Assembly (NCBI RefSeq): GCF_007747215.1 | Contig: NZ_CP036273.1 | Location: 6,184,322 to 6,248,321, forward strand | Direction of reading: 5' to 3' | DNA length: 64,000 bases | From: Urbifossiella limnaea | GTDB taxonomy: Bacteria; Planctomycetota; Planctomycetia; Gemmatales; Gemmataceae | In this document: positions 41,499 through 49,922 of the stretch, one piece after another | Position numbering within the stretch: the first letter of the stretch is position 1 | Layout: the number at the start of each line of letters is the position of its first letter | The notes under the pieces: model-generated | What the model was told of the DNA's origin: nothing | The model's database searches: none | Seen by the model: only the letters and a program-made list of their open reading frames with translations | Translations under genes and position numbers: made by a program

Positions 41499-44273
41499 GT
41501 GATCCGTGCCGCCAAGGTCGCCGCCCTGTTCGCCGCCGCCGTCGGGCTGGTCGGCGTCGCCGGCGGGCAGCCCGAGCCGAACCCGCTCCTGAAGCTCGCC
41601 AAGGCCGCGAAGGACGGCAAGCTGTCGCAGGACGACTTCCTCAAGGCCTTCGCCAAGAGCCCGAAGGGGAAGGAGAACCCCGCCGTCGGCAAGGCCGTGT
41701 TCTCCAGGCTCGACGCCAACATGGACGGCTTCCTGACCGCCGACGAGCTCAAGGTGCTCGGCGACAAGAAGGGCGGGAAGCTGGAGAAGGCACCGGGGAA
41801 GGCGCCGCCCGCCGGGTCCGGCTTCAACGACGCCCCGACCGCCGAGCAGCTGGCGTTCTTCGAGAAGAAGGTGCGGCCGGCCCTCGTCGAGCACTGCTAC
41901 AAGTGCCACTCCGAAACGGCCGAAAAGCTCCGCGGCGGCCTCGCCCTCGACACCCGCGCCGGCACCCGCGCCGGCGGCGACACCGGCCCCGCCGTCGTGC
42001 CCGGCAGCCCCGAGCGCAGCCTGCTCGTGAGGGCGATTCGCTCGACGGACCAGGCCACGGCGATGCCGCCGAAGGGGAAGCTCCCGGAGAGCGTGATCGC
42101 CGACCTGGAGGCGTGGGTGAAGATGGGCGCCCCCGACCCGCGCGACGGGCAGAAGGTGGCGCGCCAGGAAATCGACGTGGTGAAGGGCCGGCAGTTCTGG
42201 TCGTTCCAGCCGCCGAAGATGCACCTCGCCCCGCTCGTGAAGGACGCCGCGTGGCCGCGCACGGACGTGGACCGCTTCCTCCTCGCCGCGCTCGAGGCGA
42301 AGGGCTTGCACCCCGTCGGCGACGCCGACCGCCGCACCCTCATCCGCCGCGTCTACCTCGACCTGACCGGCCTCCCGCCGACGGCCGAGGAAGTGGAAGC
42401 GTTCGCCTCCGACACCGACGCGAAGCCGTTCGTGAAGGTCGTTGACCACTTGCTGGCGTCGCCGCGGTTCGGCGAGCGGTGGGGCCGCCACTGGCTGGAC
42501 GTGGCCCGCTACGCCGAGACGAGCGGCAAGACGGCGAACTTCAACTTCCCGCACGCGTGGCGGTACCGCGACTACGTCATCGCCGCGCTCAACGCCGACA
42601 AGCCGTACGACGTGTTCGTGAAGGAGCAGATCGCCGGCGACCTGATGCCGAGCGCCGACCCGAAGGTGCAGGCCGAGCGGCTGATCGCCACCGGGTTCCT
42701 GGCCATCGGCCCGAAGGCCCTCAACGAGCGGAACGGCCTCCAGTACGAACTGGACGTGGCCGACGAGCAGATCGACGTGACCACGCAGGCGTTCCTCGGC
42801 ATCACCGCGGCGTGCGCCCGCTGCCACGACCACAAGTTCGACCCCATCCCGCAGCGCGACTACTACGCCCTCGCCGGCATCTTCCGCAGCACCGAGACGT
42901 GCTACGGCACCGTGCGGTTCGTGCAGAGCCAGCGGCCCAGCGCGCTGCTGGAGCTGCCGAAGGGGTGCGGCCTGCCCGCGGCCGTGGAGCCGCTCAGCGC
43001 CGCCGGCCGCGCCGCGACGGAGAAGACGATCGCCGACTTCACCCAGCGCATGAAGGACACGAAGGAGCCGATCAACAACATCTTCAACGCCGCGCAGGTC
43101 GCGCTGAACAAGTCGAAGCTCGACTCGTTCGACGCCGACGGCGCCCCGAAACTGCTGGCGATGGGCGCCCGCGAGAAGCCCGCCGGCTTCGGCGGCGGGT
43201 TCGGGCCGGGCGGCTTCGGCCCGCAGCCGAAGGGGATGAAGGGCGGGTTCGGGCCGGGCCTGTTCGGCAGCCGCACCGTGGCCGACAGCCCGCTGTACAT
43301 CCGCGGCGAGGTGGACAAGCCGGGCGAGGTGGTGCCGCGCGGCTTCCTCCAGGTGCTGACGCCGAGCCCGAAGCCGATCCGCGCCGGCAGCGGCCGCAAG
43401 GAACTGGCCGAGTGGGTGGCCTCGAAGGACAACCCGCTGACGGCGCGCGTGATGGTGAACCGCGTGTGGCTGAACCTGTTCGGCCAGGGGCTCGTGCCGA
43501 CGCCCGACAACTTCGGCGTCGCCGGCCGCGCGCCCACGAACCCGGCGCTGCTGGACACGCTCGCGGTGTCGTTCATGGACGACGGCTGGAGCGTGAAGCG
43601 GCTCATCCGCCGCATCGTGCTGAGCCGCGCCTACCAGCTCGACAGCCGCACGGATGCGAAGAACGCCGAGGCCGACCCGGACAACGCGCTGGTGTGGCGG
43701 ATGAGCCCGCGGCGGCTGGACGCCGAGGCGCTGCGCGACTCGATGCTCGCCGCGAGCGGGCTGCTGAACCTGACGCCGCCGGTCGGTTCCGCGGTGGCAC
43801 AGGCGGGCGAGGGGCCGTCGAACCGCCCGCGGCTCGGCGGCCTGGGCGCCGGCCCGGGGCCGAACGACCCGCGCGACAACCGCCGCTCCGTGTACCTGCC
43901 GGTGGTCCGCGACAACCTGCCGGAGGCGCTCGAGCTGTTCGACGGCGCCGACCCGAGCCTGGTGGTGTCGGAGCGGCCGACGACGACGGTGCCGGCGCAG
44001 GGTCTGTTCATGCTGAACAGCCCGTTCGCACTGCGGGTCGCCGACGCCGCCGCCGAGCGCGTGCTGAAGGGCACCACGGCCGACAGCGAGCGCGTGCGGG
44101 CGGCGTACCAGATCGCCTACTCGCGCACGCCGACGGACGCCGAGCTGACGACGGCGACGCGGTTCGTGGAGCAGTACCGCAGCGGCGGCCGCGGGCCGCG
44201 CGGCGAGCGCGAGACGTGGTCGGCGCTGATGCAGGCGCTGCTGGCAAGCGCCGAGTTCCAGTACCGCAAGTGA
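41499..44273 (+). CDS. planctomycete cytochrome c with EF-hand, DUF1549 and DUF1553 (PSD1 type)
   Basis: A 924-residue exported protein; GTG 41499 follows GGGGGAAG and gives a clean signal peptide (ALFAAAVGLVGVAGG). Domains in order: an EF-hand-like calcium loop near 72-83 (DANMDGFLTADE), the planctomycete cytochrome c domain with CYKCH at 133, DUF1549 beginning VDRFLLAALEAKG, with a second motif CARCHDH at 439, and DUF1553 with ARVMVNRVWLNLFGQGLVP. A glycine-rich linker lies near 580. The partner DUF1501 gene follows directly, the classic planctomycete pair. The electron donor or substrate is not known. Confidence 0.92.
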   Translation: MIRAAKVAALFAAAVGLVGVAGGQPEPNPLLKLAKAAKDGKLSQDDFLKAFAKSPKGKENPAVGKAVFSRLDANMDGFLTADELKVLGDKKGGKLEKAPGKAPPAGSGFNDAPTAEQLAFFEKKVRPALVEHCYKCHSETAEKLRGGLALDTRAGTRAGGDTGPAVVPGSPERSLLVRAIRSTDQATAMPPKGKLPESVIADLEAWVKMGAPDPRDGQKVARQEIDVVKGRQFWSFQPPKMHLAPLVKDAAWPRTDVDRFLLAALEAKGLHPVGDADRRTLIRRVYLDLTGLPPTAEEVEAFASDTDAKPFVKVVDHLLASPRFGERWGRHWLDVARYAETSGKTANFNFPHAWRYRDYVIAALNADKPYDVFVKEQIAGDLMPSADPKVQAERLIATGFLAIGPKALNERNGLQYELDVADEQIDVTTQAFLGITAACARCHDHKFDPIPQRDYYALAGIFRSTETCYGTVRFVQSQRPSALLELPKGCGLPAAVEPLSAAGRAATEKTIADFTQRMKDTKEPINNIFNAAQVALNKSKLDSFDADGAPKLLAMGAREKPAGFGGGFGPGGFGPQPKGMKGGFGPGLFGSRTVADSPLYIRGEVDKPGEVVPRGFLQVLTPSPKPIRAGSGRKELAEWVASKDNPLTARVMVNRVWLNLFGQGLVPTPDNFGVAGRAPTNPALLDTLAVSFMDDGWSVKRLIRRIVLSRAYQLDSRTDAKNAEADPDNALVWRMSPRRLDAEALRDSMLAASGLLNLTPPVGSAVAQAGEGPSNRPRLGGLGAGPGPNDPRDNRRSVYLPVVRDNLPEALELFDGADPSLVVSERPTTTVPAQGLFMLNSPFALRVADAAAERVLKGTTADSERVRAAYQIAYSRTPTDAELTTATRFVEQYRSGGRGPRGERETWSALMQALLASAEFQYRK

Positions 44274-44278
44274 CGCGA

Positions 44279-44320
44279 CCGCTTGCGGCTTCGCGCTGCC
44301 CAACGCGAAGCCGCAAGCGG
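44279..44320. repeat. palindromic repeat, family A copy 5
   Basis: Perfect 17-bp arms CCGCTTGCGGCTTCGCG (44279-44295) and its complement (44304-44320), with an 8-base loop. It lies between the PSD1-type gene and its DUF1501 partner. Confidence 0.9.
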
Positions 44321-44357
44321 CAACGTAACCAGCACACCCCTAACCCGGACCGCACCC

Positions 44358-45749
44358 ATGCTCTCACGCCGTCACCTGTTGCAGACCACGGCCTCCGGGT
44401 TCGGCTACCTCGCGTTCTCGGCACTGGCCCAGGCCCAGGAGCGCGCCGCCGACGCCAACCCCCTCGCGCCGAAGCGGCCGCACTTCGCCCCAAAGGCGAA
44501 GCGCGTCATCTTCCTGTGCATGGACGGCGGCCCGAGCCACGTCGACACGTTCGACTACAAGCCGAAGCTCATCGCCGACAACGGCAAGCCCTCGAACCGC
44601 GGCCGGTTCGGCGGCGCCACCCTCCTCGGCCCCACGGCGGCGTTCCGGCAGCGCGGCCAGAGCGGCCAGTGGATCAGCGACCTGTTCCCCGAGCTGGCCA
44701 ACCGCGCCGACGACCTGTGCCTGCTCAACGGCATGCACACCGACCTGCCGGCACACCCGCAGGCGTTCCTGCAAATGCACTGCGGCATCTTCCAGTTCCC
44801 GCGGCCGAGCCTCGGCGCGTGGGTCCTCTACGGCCTCGGCACCGAGAACGCCAACCTCCCCGGGTTCGTCAGCATCTCGCCGCCGAGCAACAACAGCGGC
44901 CCCGCCAACTACGGCAGCTCGTTCCTCCCGGCGGCGTTCCAGGGCACCCGCGTCGATCGCTCGGGCCAGATCGCCAACCTCGCCAACCCGCGCCGCTCCG
45001 TCACCGCGCAGCGGCAGCAGCTCGACTTCCTCCAGCAGTTGAACCGCTCCGAGGCGGAGCGCGGCGGCGACGCGGCCGCGATCGACGGCCTCATCGGCTC
45101 CTACGAGCTGGCGTTCCGCATGCAGGCCGAGATGCCGAAGGTGATGGACCTGACCCAGGAAACGCGCGAGACGCAGGCGCTGTACGGCATCGGCGGCGGT
45201 CGCGGCGGCGGGGGCGGGTTCGGCGGCGGCTTCGGCCCCGGCGGCGGCGACAGCTTCGGCCGGGCCTGCCTGTCGGCGCGGCGCCTCGTCGAGGCGGGGG
45301 TGCGGTTCGTCGAGGTGAACCTCGGCGGCTGGGACCACCACCAGAACCTGAAGGAGTCGCTGGAGCGGAACTGCGCCGCCGTGGACAAGCCGGCCGCGGC
45401 GCTGCTGACCGACCTGAAGCGCCGCGGCCTGCTGGACGACACGCTGGTGATCTGGGGCGGCGAGTTCGGCCGCACGCCGGCGGCGCAGGGCGCCAACGGC
45501 CGCGACCACAACAACAAGGGCTACAGCATGTGGATGGCCGGCGGCGGCGTGAAGGGCGGGCTGCGGCACGGCGCCACCGACGACTACGGCTTCGAGGCGG
45601 TGACGGGCAAGGTCCACGTCCACGACTGGCACGCGACGATCCTGCACCTGCTGGGCCTCGACCACGAGAAGCTGACGTTCCGCCACGCCGGCCGCGACAT
45701 GCGGCTGACCGACGTGAAGGGCACCGTGGTGCGCGAGGTGCTGGCCTGA
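44358..45749 (+). CDS. DUF1501 domain-containing protein, Tat-exported
   Basis: A 463-residue protein with a Tat motif SRRHLLQTTASGFG, so it is exported folded. The DUF1501 core shows RVIFLCMDGGPSHVDTFD, DLCLLNGMHTD and WGGEFGRTPA, similar to the gene at 16652 but clearly diverged. A glycine-rich loop (GGGRGGGGGFGGGFGPGGG, about 275-297) is an expansion not seen in the other copy. It is paired with the upstream DUF1549/DUF1553 cytochrome; the two should form one exported complex. The ATG at 44358 is chosen for the Tat signal. Confidence 0.92.
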   Translation: MLSRRHLLQTTASGFGYLAFSALAQAQERAADANPLAPKRPHFAPKAKRVIFLCMDGGPSHVDTFDYKPKLIADNGKPSNRGRFGGATLLGPTAAFRQRGQSGQWISDLFPELANRADDLCLLNGMHTDLPAHPQAFLQMHCGIFQFPRPSLGAWVLYGLGTENANLPGFVSISPPSNNSGPANYGSSFLPAAFQGTRVDRSGQIANLANPRRSVTAQRQQLDFLQQLNRSEAERGGDAAAIDGLIGSYELAFRMQAEMPKVMDLTQETRETQALYGIGGGRGGGGGFGGGFGPGGGDSFGRACLSARRLVEAGVRFVEVNLGGWDHHQNLKESLERNCAAVDKPAAALLTDLKRRGLLDDTLVIWGGEFGRTPAAQGANGRDHNNKGYSMWMAGGGVKGGLRHGATDDYGFEAVTGKVHVHDWHATILHLLGLDHEKLTFRHAGRDMRLTDVKGTVVREVLA

Positions 45750-45754
45750 TTGTT

Positions 45755-45800
45755 CCGCCGCTTGCGGCGTAGCGCCGTGTCGCTACGCCGCGAGCGGCGG
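45755..45800. repeat. palindromic repeat, family A copy 6
   Basis: Arms 45755-45774 and 45781-45800 pair with one G:T-type mismatch around a 6-base loop. The core is CCGCCGCTTGCGGCGTAGCG. It follows the DUF1501 stop by five bases. Confidence 0.9.
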
Positions 45801-45864
45801 CGTCCTGAAACCCCTCCCCTCTCCCCCAGGTACAATAGCCGCCCACGAACCACGGAACCGGTCC

Positions 45865-47694
45865 ATGCGCGTTGCCGCACTGCTGCTCACGGTCGCCCTC
45901 GTCACCGCAGTCCCGGCCGACGAGCCGCGGCGCAACCCGTTCCGCGACGGCACCGGCAAGGGCGGCGTCGACCCCACCGCGAAACCCGTCACGCCGCGCC
46001 CCACACCCACGCCGTCGCCCGCACCCGCACCGTCCGCCCCCGACCTGAAGACCGCCCCGAAGGTGCGCCGCGCCGTCGACCACCGCGTCGGCGTTCTCGT
46101 CGCCGACGCGCCGTTCACCGACCGCGCCGGCAAGACGGGCAAGCTCTCGGACTTTCGCGACAAGGCGTACCTCGTCGTGGCCATGACCGACCCCGGCTGC
46201 CCGCTGTGCCAGAAGTTCGCCCCCGCCCTCGCCCGGCTGGAGAAGGAGTACGCGGCGAAGAACGTCGCCTTCCTGTTCGTGAACCCGCTGGCGGACGAGA
46301 AGTTCGCCGCCGCCGTCGGCGCCACCAGCACCACGGAAGTGGTCGTGCTCGACCCGGCCCGCACGGTCGTGTACCGCGGCGCCGTGAGCGACCAGTACGG
46401 CCTCGGCTACAGCCTCGACGCGCCGCGCTACAACTACCTCGCCGCCGCCCTCGACCACCTCCTCGCCGGCCGCGTGCCGAAGGTCGCCGCCACCACCGCC
46501 CCCGGCTGCGAAATTTCGCCCCCGGCCGCGCCGCCGACGCCGCTCACCTACCACGCCCGCGTCGAGCGGATCGTGCAGCAGAACTGCGTCGAGTGCCACC
46601 GCGCCGGCGGCACCGCCCCGTTCGCGCTCGACACCTACGAGCAGCTGGCCGCCCGCCGCGGCGCCGTGAAGCGGGCCGTGACCGACAAGGTGATGCCGCC
46701 GTGGTACGCCGCGGCGCCGGCCGCGGGCGAGCACACGCCGTGGATGAACGACCGCTCCCTCACGACCGCCGACCGCTCCGACCTGCTGGCCTGGCTCGAC
46801 GGCGACCGTCCGAAGGGGAACCCGGCCGACGCCCCCCGCCCGCGCTCGTTCGAGACCGGCTGGAGCATCGGCAAGCCGGACATGATTATCGAGCTGCCGC
46901 GGGCCGTGCCGATTAAGGCCGAGGGCGTGATGCCCTACGTCAACATCATGGTCCCCACCGGGCTCACCGAGGACAAGTGGGTCGCCGCGCTGGAGGTGCA
47001 GCCGACGGCCCGACAGGTGACGCACCACGCCCTGGTGTTCGCGGCGAAGCCGGGCGACCCGACCAAGGGCGAGGGCGACGGGTTCTTCGCCGCCTACGCC
47101 CCGGGGGCCGTGGCGCTGGTGTACCCCGAGGGCTACGCCAAGAAGCTGTCGAAGGACGCGGCCCTGCGGTTCCAGCTCCACTACACTCCGAACGGCACCG
47201 CGACCGAGGACCGCACGCGGATCGGGCTGGTGTTCGCCAAGGCGCCGCCGCGACACGAGGCGCGGGTGGCGGCGCTGGTGAACGGCCGGTTCGAGATCCC
47301 GCCGGGCGACCCGAACTACAAGATCGAGTCGGACGCGAAGTTCTTCCCGCCGCGGCTGATGCAGCCGGCGTGGTACACGCCGGCGCGGATTCTGGCGTTC
47401 TTCCCGCACGCCCACGTCCGCGGCAAGGCGATGAAGTTCGAGCTGCCGGGCGAGGGCGGCGCCCCGTCGCGCACGCTGCTGGAGGTGCCGCGGTACGACT
47501 TCAACTGGCAGCTGGAGTACCGCTACGCGGAGCCGGTGCCGGTGCCGGCGGTGACGCAGCTGAAGTACACCGCGTGGTACGACAACAGCCGCGGCAACCC
47601 CGCCAACCCCGACCCGACGGTGCCGGTGCGCTGGGGCCCGCAGACGTTCAACGAGATGCACCTCGGGTACGTCGAGTTCGTCGCCGACCGCTGA
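45865..47694 (+). CDS. redoxin-cytochrome-copper monooxygenase-like fusion
   Basis: A 609-residue exported protein. After a signal peptide and a threonine/proline-rich linker, a thioredoxin/AhpC-like domain (about 75-210) carries C112 and C115 in GCPLCQKF. A short cytochrome-like segment holds CVECH at 241. The C-terminal half (about 330-609) resembles the type II copper ascorbate-dependent monooxygenase fold, with candidate ligands H387-H388 (THHALVF), H439 (QLHYTPNG) and H515/H517 (HAHVRG), and a late methionine in NEMHLGY. Planctomycetes often carry such three-part proteins. The substrate is unknown, and activity depends on copper loading. Confidence 0.85.
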   Translation: MRVAALLLTVALVTAVPADEPRRNPFRDGTGKGGVDPTAKPVTPRPTPTPSPAPAPSAPDLKTAPKVRRAVDHRVGVLVADAPFTDRAGKTGKLSDFRDKAYLVVAMTDPGCPLCQKFAPALARLEKEYAAKNVAFLFVNPLADEKFAAAVGATSTTEVVVLDPARTVVYRGAVSDQYGLGYSLDAPRYNYLAAALDHLLAGRVPKVAATTAPGCEISPPAAPPTPLTYHARVERIVQQNCVECHRAGGTAPFALDTYEQLAARRGAVKRAVTDKVMPPWYAAAPAAGEHTPWMNDRSLTTADRSDLLAWLDGDRPKGNPADAPRPRSFETGWSIGKPDMIIELPRAVPIKAEGVMPYVNIMVPTGLTEDKWVAALEVQPTARQVTHHALVFAAKPGDPTKGEGDGFFAAYAPGAVALVYPEGYAKKLSKDAALRFQLHYTPNGTATEDRTRIGLVFAKAPPRHEARVAALVNGRFEIPPGDPNYKIESDAKFFPPRLMQPAWYTPARILAFFPHAHVRGKAMKFELPGEGGAPSRTLLEVPRYDFNWQLEYRYAEPVPVPAVTQLKYTAWYDNSRGNPANPDPTVPVRWGPQTFNEMHLGYVEFVADR

Positions 47695-47901
47695 TGCGCC
47701 GGGTGCGGTAGCATCGCCCGTGCGCAAGGTAGGTCTGGTCAGCTCCACGGCGTATAGTCGGCGCGCACGCCACTGTAGCGAGCCCGGTAGGGCGGAACTC
47801 TGCGACCCGTTTGGTCGCAGGTAACGACCACGATGCAGGCGCCGCGTTGCAATGCGCCACGAAGCGCGCGAATCCTAGTTCGGCGGCGGAGGGCTCCGCG
47901 G

Positions 47902-48456
47902 ATGGAGGAGGCGGATCGGTTGGCGCGTGCGGCTCGGCTCCGCGAAGCAGCGATGGCCTCCGTCCGCGAGGAGAACGAGCGGATGGCCCGCGAGGCCGCC
48001 CGTAACTGCTGTAAGCAATGCCCGCATCCGAAGCCGGAGCGGGACGAGGTGGTGGATCTCCTGAACGGCGTCCGACTGTCGGTATATGTGGCCCACTGCC
48101 AGCGCCCCGGCCCGGACTGCACCGCGCTCGTCTATTCGCACCTGCTGTCGGAGCCGCCGGCGGTGGCCAACCGCATGGTTGAGCACTTGGCCGCGGTGCC
48201 GGAGTTGGCGGCGGCCGGGGTGAGCTGGTTGGCCTGCCTCGCCCCGGACGCGGACCGGCTCATACTGACGTACCGCGTCCCGGCGTCGGAACGGGTCGCG
48301 GCAGCGGTCGGAGCGATGCGGGTTGAGGAGTTCGAGCAAGAGCCAGTTGGCCCGTCTTGCTTGAGGTGTGGGCAGCCGATCCCGTTACACAGGCTGGCCA
48401 ACGTACCCCAAGCAGTCCGCTGCTGGGAGTGCCAAACGGCGATCGAGCGGGTGTAG
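47902..48456 (+). CDS. protein with DksA/TraR-type C4 zinc finger
   Basis: A 184-residue protein from the ATG of MEEADRLARAARL, preceded by GGAGGG; a longer start 69 bases upstream is possible. The N-terminus is a charged coiled coil (RLREAAMASVREENERMA). A CC-CP cluster follows, then a central domain without clear match. The C-terminus is a four-cysteine finger: C153-L-R-C156, ending C174-W-E-C177, with the phrase GQPIPLHRLA typical of DksA/TraR proteins that bind RNA polymerase through its secondary channel. The tip aspartates of DksA are not evident. Codon use and GC are more mixed than in neighbours. Confidence 0.65.
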   Translation: MEEADRLARAARLREAAMASVREENERMAREAARNCCKQCPHPKPERDEVVDLLNGVRLSVYVAHCQRPGPDCTALVYSHLLSEPPAVANRMVEHLAAVPELAAAGVSWLACLAPDADRLILTYRVPASERVAAAVGAMRVEEFEQEPVGPSCLRCGQPIPLHRLANVPQAVRCWECQTAIERV

Positions 48457-48663
48457 CGCCGACGCTGGGGGATGGACTTTCAAAGGAGCCGGCACGGACA
48501 GCTGCCGAAGCGCATGTTACAGCGGATCGCCGGCTGAATACCGCGGTTCAGCTGCACCTGCCACCAGCAGCCACTAGAAGATCGTGAAACCAGTTCTCTG
48601 GGAATTGGCTCAATCGCTTGGCGATTCCAAGCGCTTACGGCGTTAGCGGGCACGAAGGCGATG

Positions 48664-49818
48664 CTACCCGGTCGCGTTCGCCTTCAGCAAATCCTCGACC
48701 ACGCCGTCGGCGACGCAGAGGCCGCGGCGGGTGAGCGTCACCGCGGCGCCGTCGTCGGCGAGCAGCCCCGCCGCCACCAGCGCCGCCACACGCCCCCGAA
48801 CGAGCTCGTCCAGGGCGAACCCCGTTTGCTCGCGGAAGCGGCCGCGGGCGATGCCGTCGGCGCGGCGCAGCTGCGTCGCCAGCGTCTCGAACGCGCGGTC
48901 GCGCGGCGGCAGCTCCTCACCCTGGAACGTGGGCGACTCGCCGGCGAGGACGCGGCGCACGTACAGCACCGTGTCGCGGACGTTCAGCTCCCGCCGGCCG
49001 CCCACGTAGCGCGCCGCGCCGGTGCCGAACCCGTGGTACGCCTCGTTCGCCCAGTACCGCTCGTTGTGCCGGCAGCGCCGCCCCGGCCGGGCGAAGTTCG
49101 ACACCTCGTAGTGCTCGAACCCGGCCGCGGTCAGGCGGTCGATGGCGTGCTCGTACATCGCCAGCTCGGCGTCCTCGGGCACGGCGGGCACCGCGCCGCG
49201 GCGGCGCGCCTTCCACAGCGGCGTCCCCGTCTCGTAGGTCAGGCCGTACGTGCTCACGTGGTCCGGGGCGAACGCCAGGGCGGCGTCCAGGTCGGCGGCC
49301 CAGTCGGCGGGGGTGCTGCCGGGGGCGGCGAAGATCAGGTCGAGCGACAGCGCCAGGCCGCGCCCGCGGACGGCGTCCACGGCCCGCGGCACCTGCTCTG
49401 GAGTGTGGCGGCGTTCGAGCGCCGCGAGCGACCCGGGGCGGAACGACTGCACCCCGAGGCTGACCCGCGTCACGCCGCCGGCCGCGAGCGCGGCGGCCTT
49501 CTCGGCATTGAACGTCTCCGGGTTCGCCTCGACGCTGAACTCGCTGCCCGGCGGCGCGGGGAGCCAGCGGTTCAGCAGCGCGAGCAGGCGCGCGAGCTGG
49601 TCGGCGCTCAGGTGCGTGGGCGTGCCGCCGCCGATAAACCGCGTCTCGACGGGGAACGGCTCGCCGAGGCCGGCCAGCTCGACGGCCAGGGCGTCCAGGT
49701 ACAGCTCGACGAGGTGGTCGCTGCCGGTGGCGACGGCGAAGTCGCAGTACCCGCAGTGGTGGGCGCAGAACGGGACGTGCACGTAGGCCGTGCGCGGGTG
49801 GAACCAGGGGTCGGACAT
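48664..49818 (-). CDS. hemW: radical SAM haem chaperone/coproporphyrinogen oxidase-like protein
   Basis: A 384-residue radical SAM protein of the HemN/HemW group. The [4Fe-4S] cysteines are in CAHHCGYCDF. Further family motifs are RFIGGGTPTHL, VEANPETFN, RVSLGVQSF and HNERYWANEAYHGFG. The HNxxYW motif and short N-terminus fit HemW, a haem carrier, better than true oxygen-independent coproporphyrinogen oxidase. The ATG of MSDPWFHPR is chosen. It stands in a region with several c-type cytochrome genes. Confidence 0.9.
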   Translation of the reverse strand: MSDPWFHPRTAYVHVPFCAHHCGYCDFAVATGSDHLVELYLDALAVELAGLGEPFPVETRFIGGGTPTHLSADQLARLLALLNRWLPAPPGSEFSVEANPETFNAEKAAALAAGGVTRVSLGVQSFRPGSLAALERRHTPEQVPRAVDAVRGRGLALSLDLIFAAPGSTPADWAADLDAALAFAPDHVSTYGLTYETGTPLWKARRRGAVPAVPEDAELAMYEHAIDRLTAAGFEHYEVSNFARPGRRCRHNERYWANEAYHGFGTGAARYVGGRRELNVRDTVLYVRRVLAGESPTFQGEELPPRDRAFETLATQLRRADGIARGRFREQTGFALDELVRGRVAALVAAGLLADDGAAVTLTRRGLCVADGVVEDLLKANATG

Positions 49819-49922
49819 GGGGCTCAGTTTACGCCCCCGTCGGCGACGGGTCGTGAGGCGGCGCCCCGCCTCGGGTAACATGCAGCCTCGTACCCGCCCG
49901 CCCGCCCGCTCCGAGGTGCCCG

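Noticed and set aside
41457-44303. 948-codon open frame on the minus strand opposite the PSD1-type cytochrome gene
   Set aside because: The plus strand carries haem motifs and DUF1549/DUF1553; the minus frame has no recognisable features.
45091-47748. 885-codon minus-strand frame spanning two plus-strand genes and a repeat
   Set aside because: It crosses the end of the DUF1501 gene, a palindrome and the redoxin fusion; a real gene would not overlap all of these.
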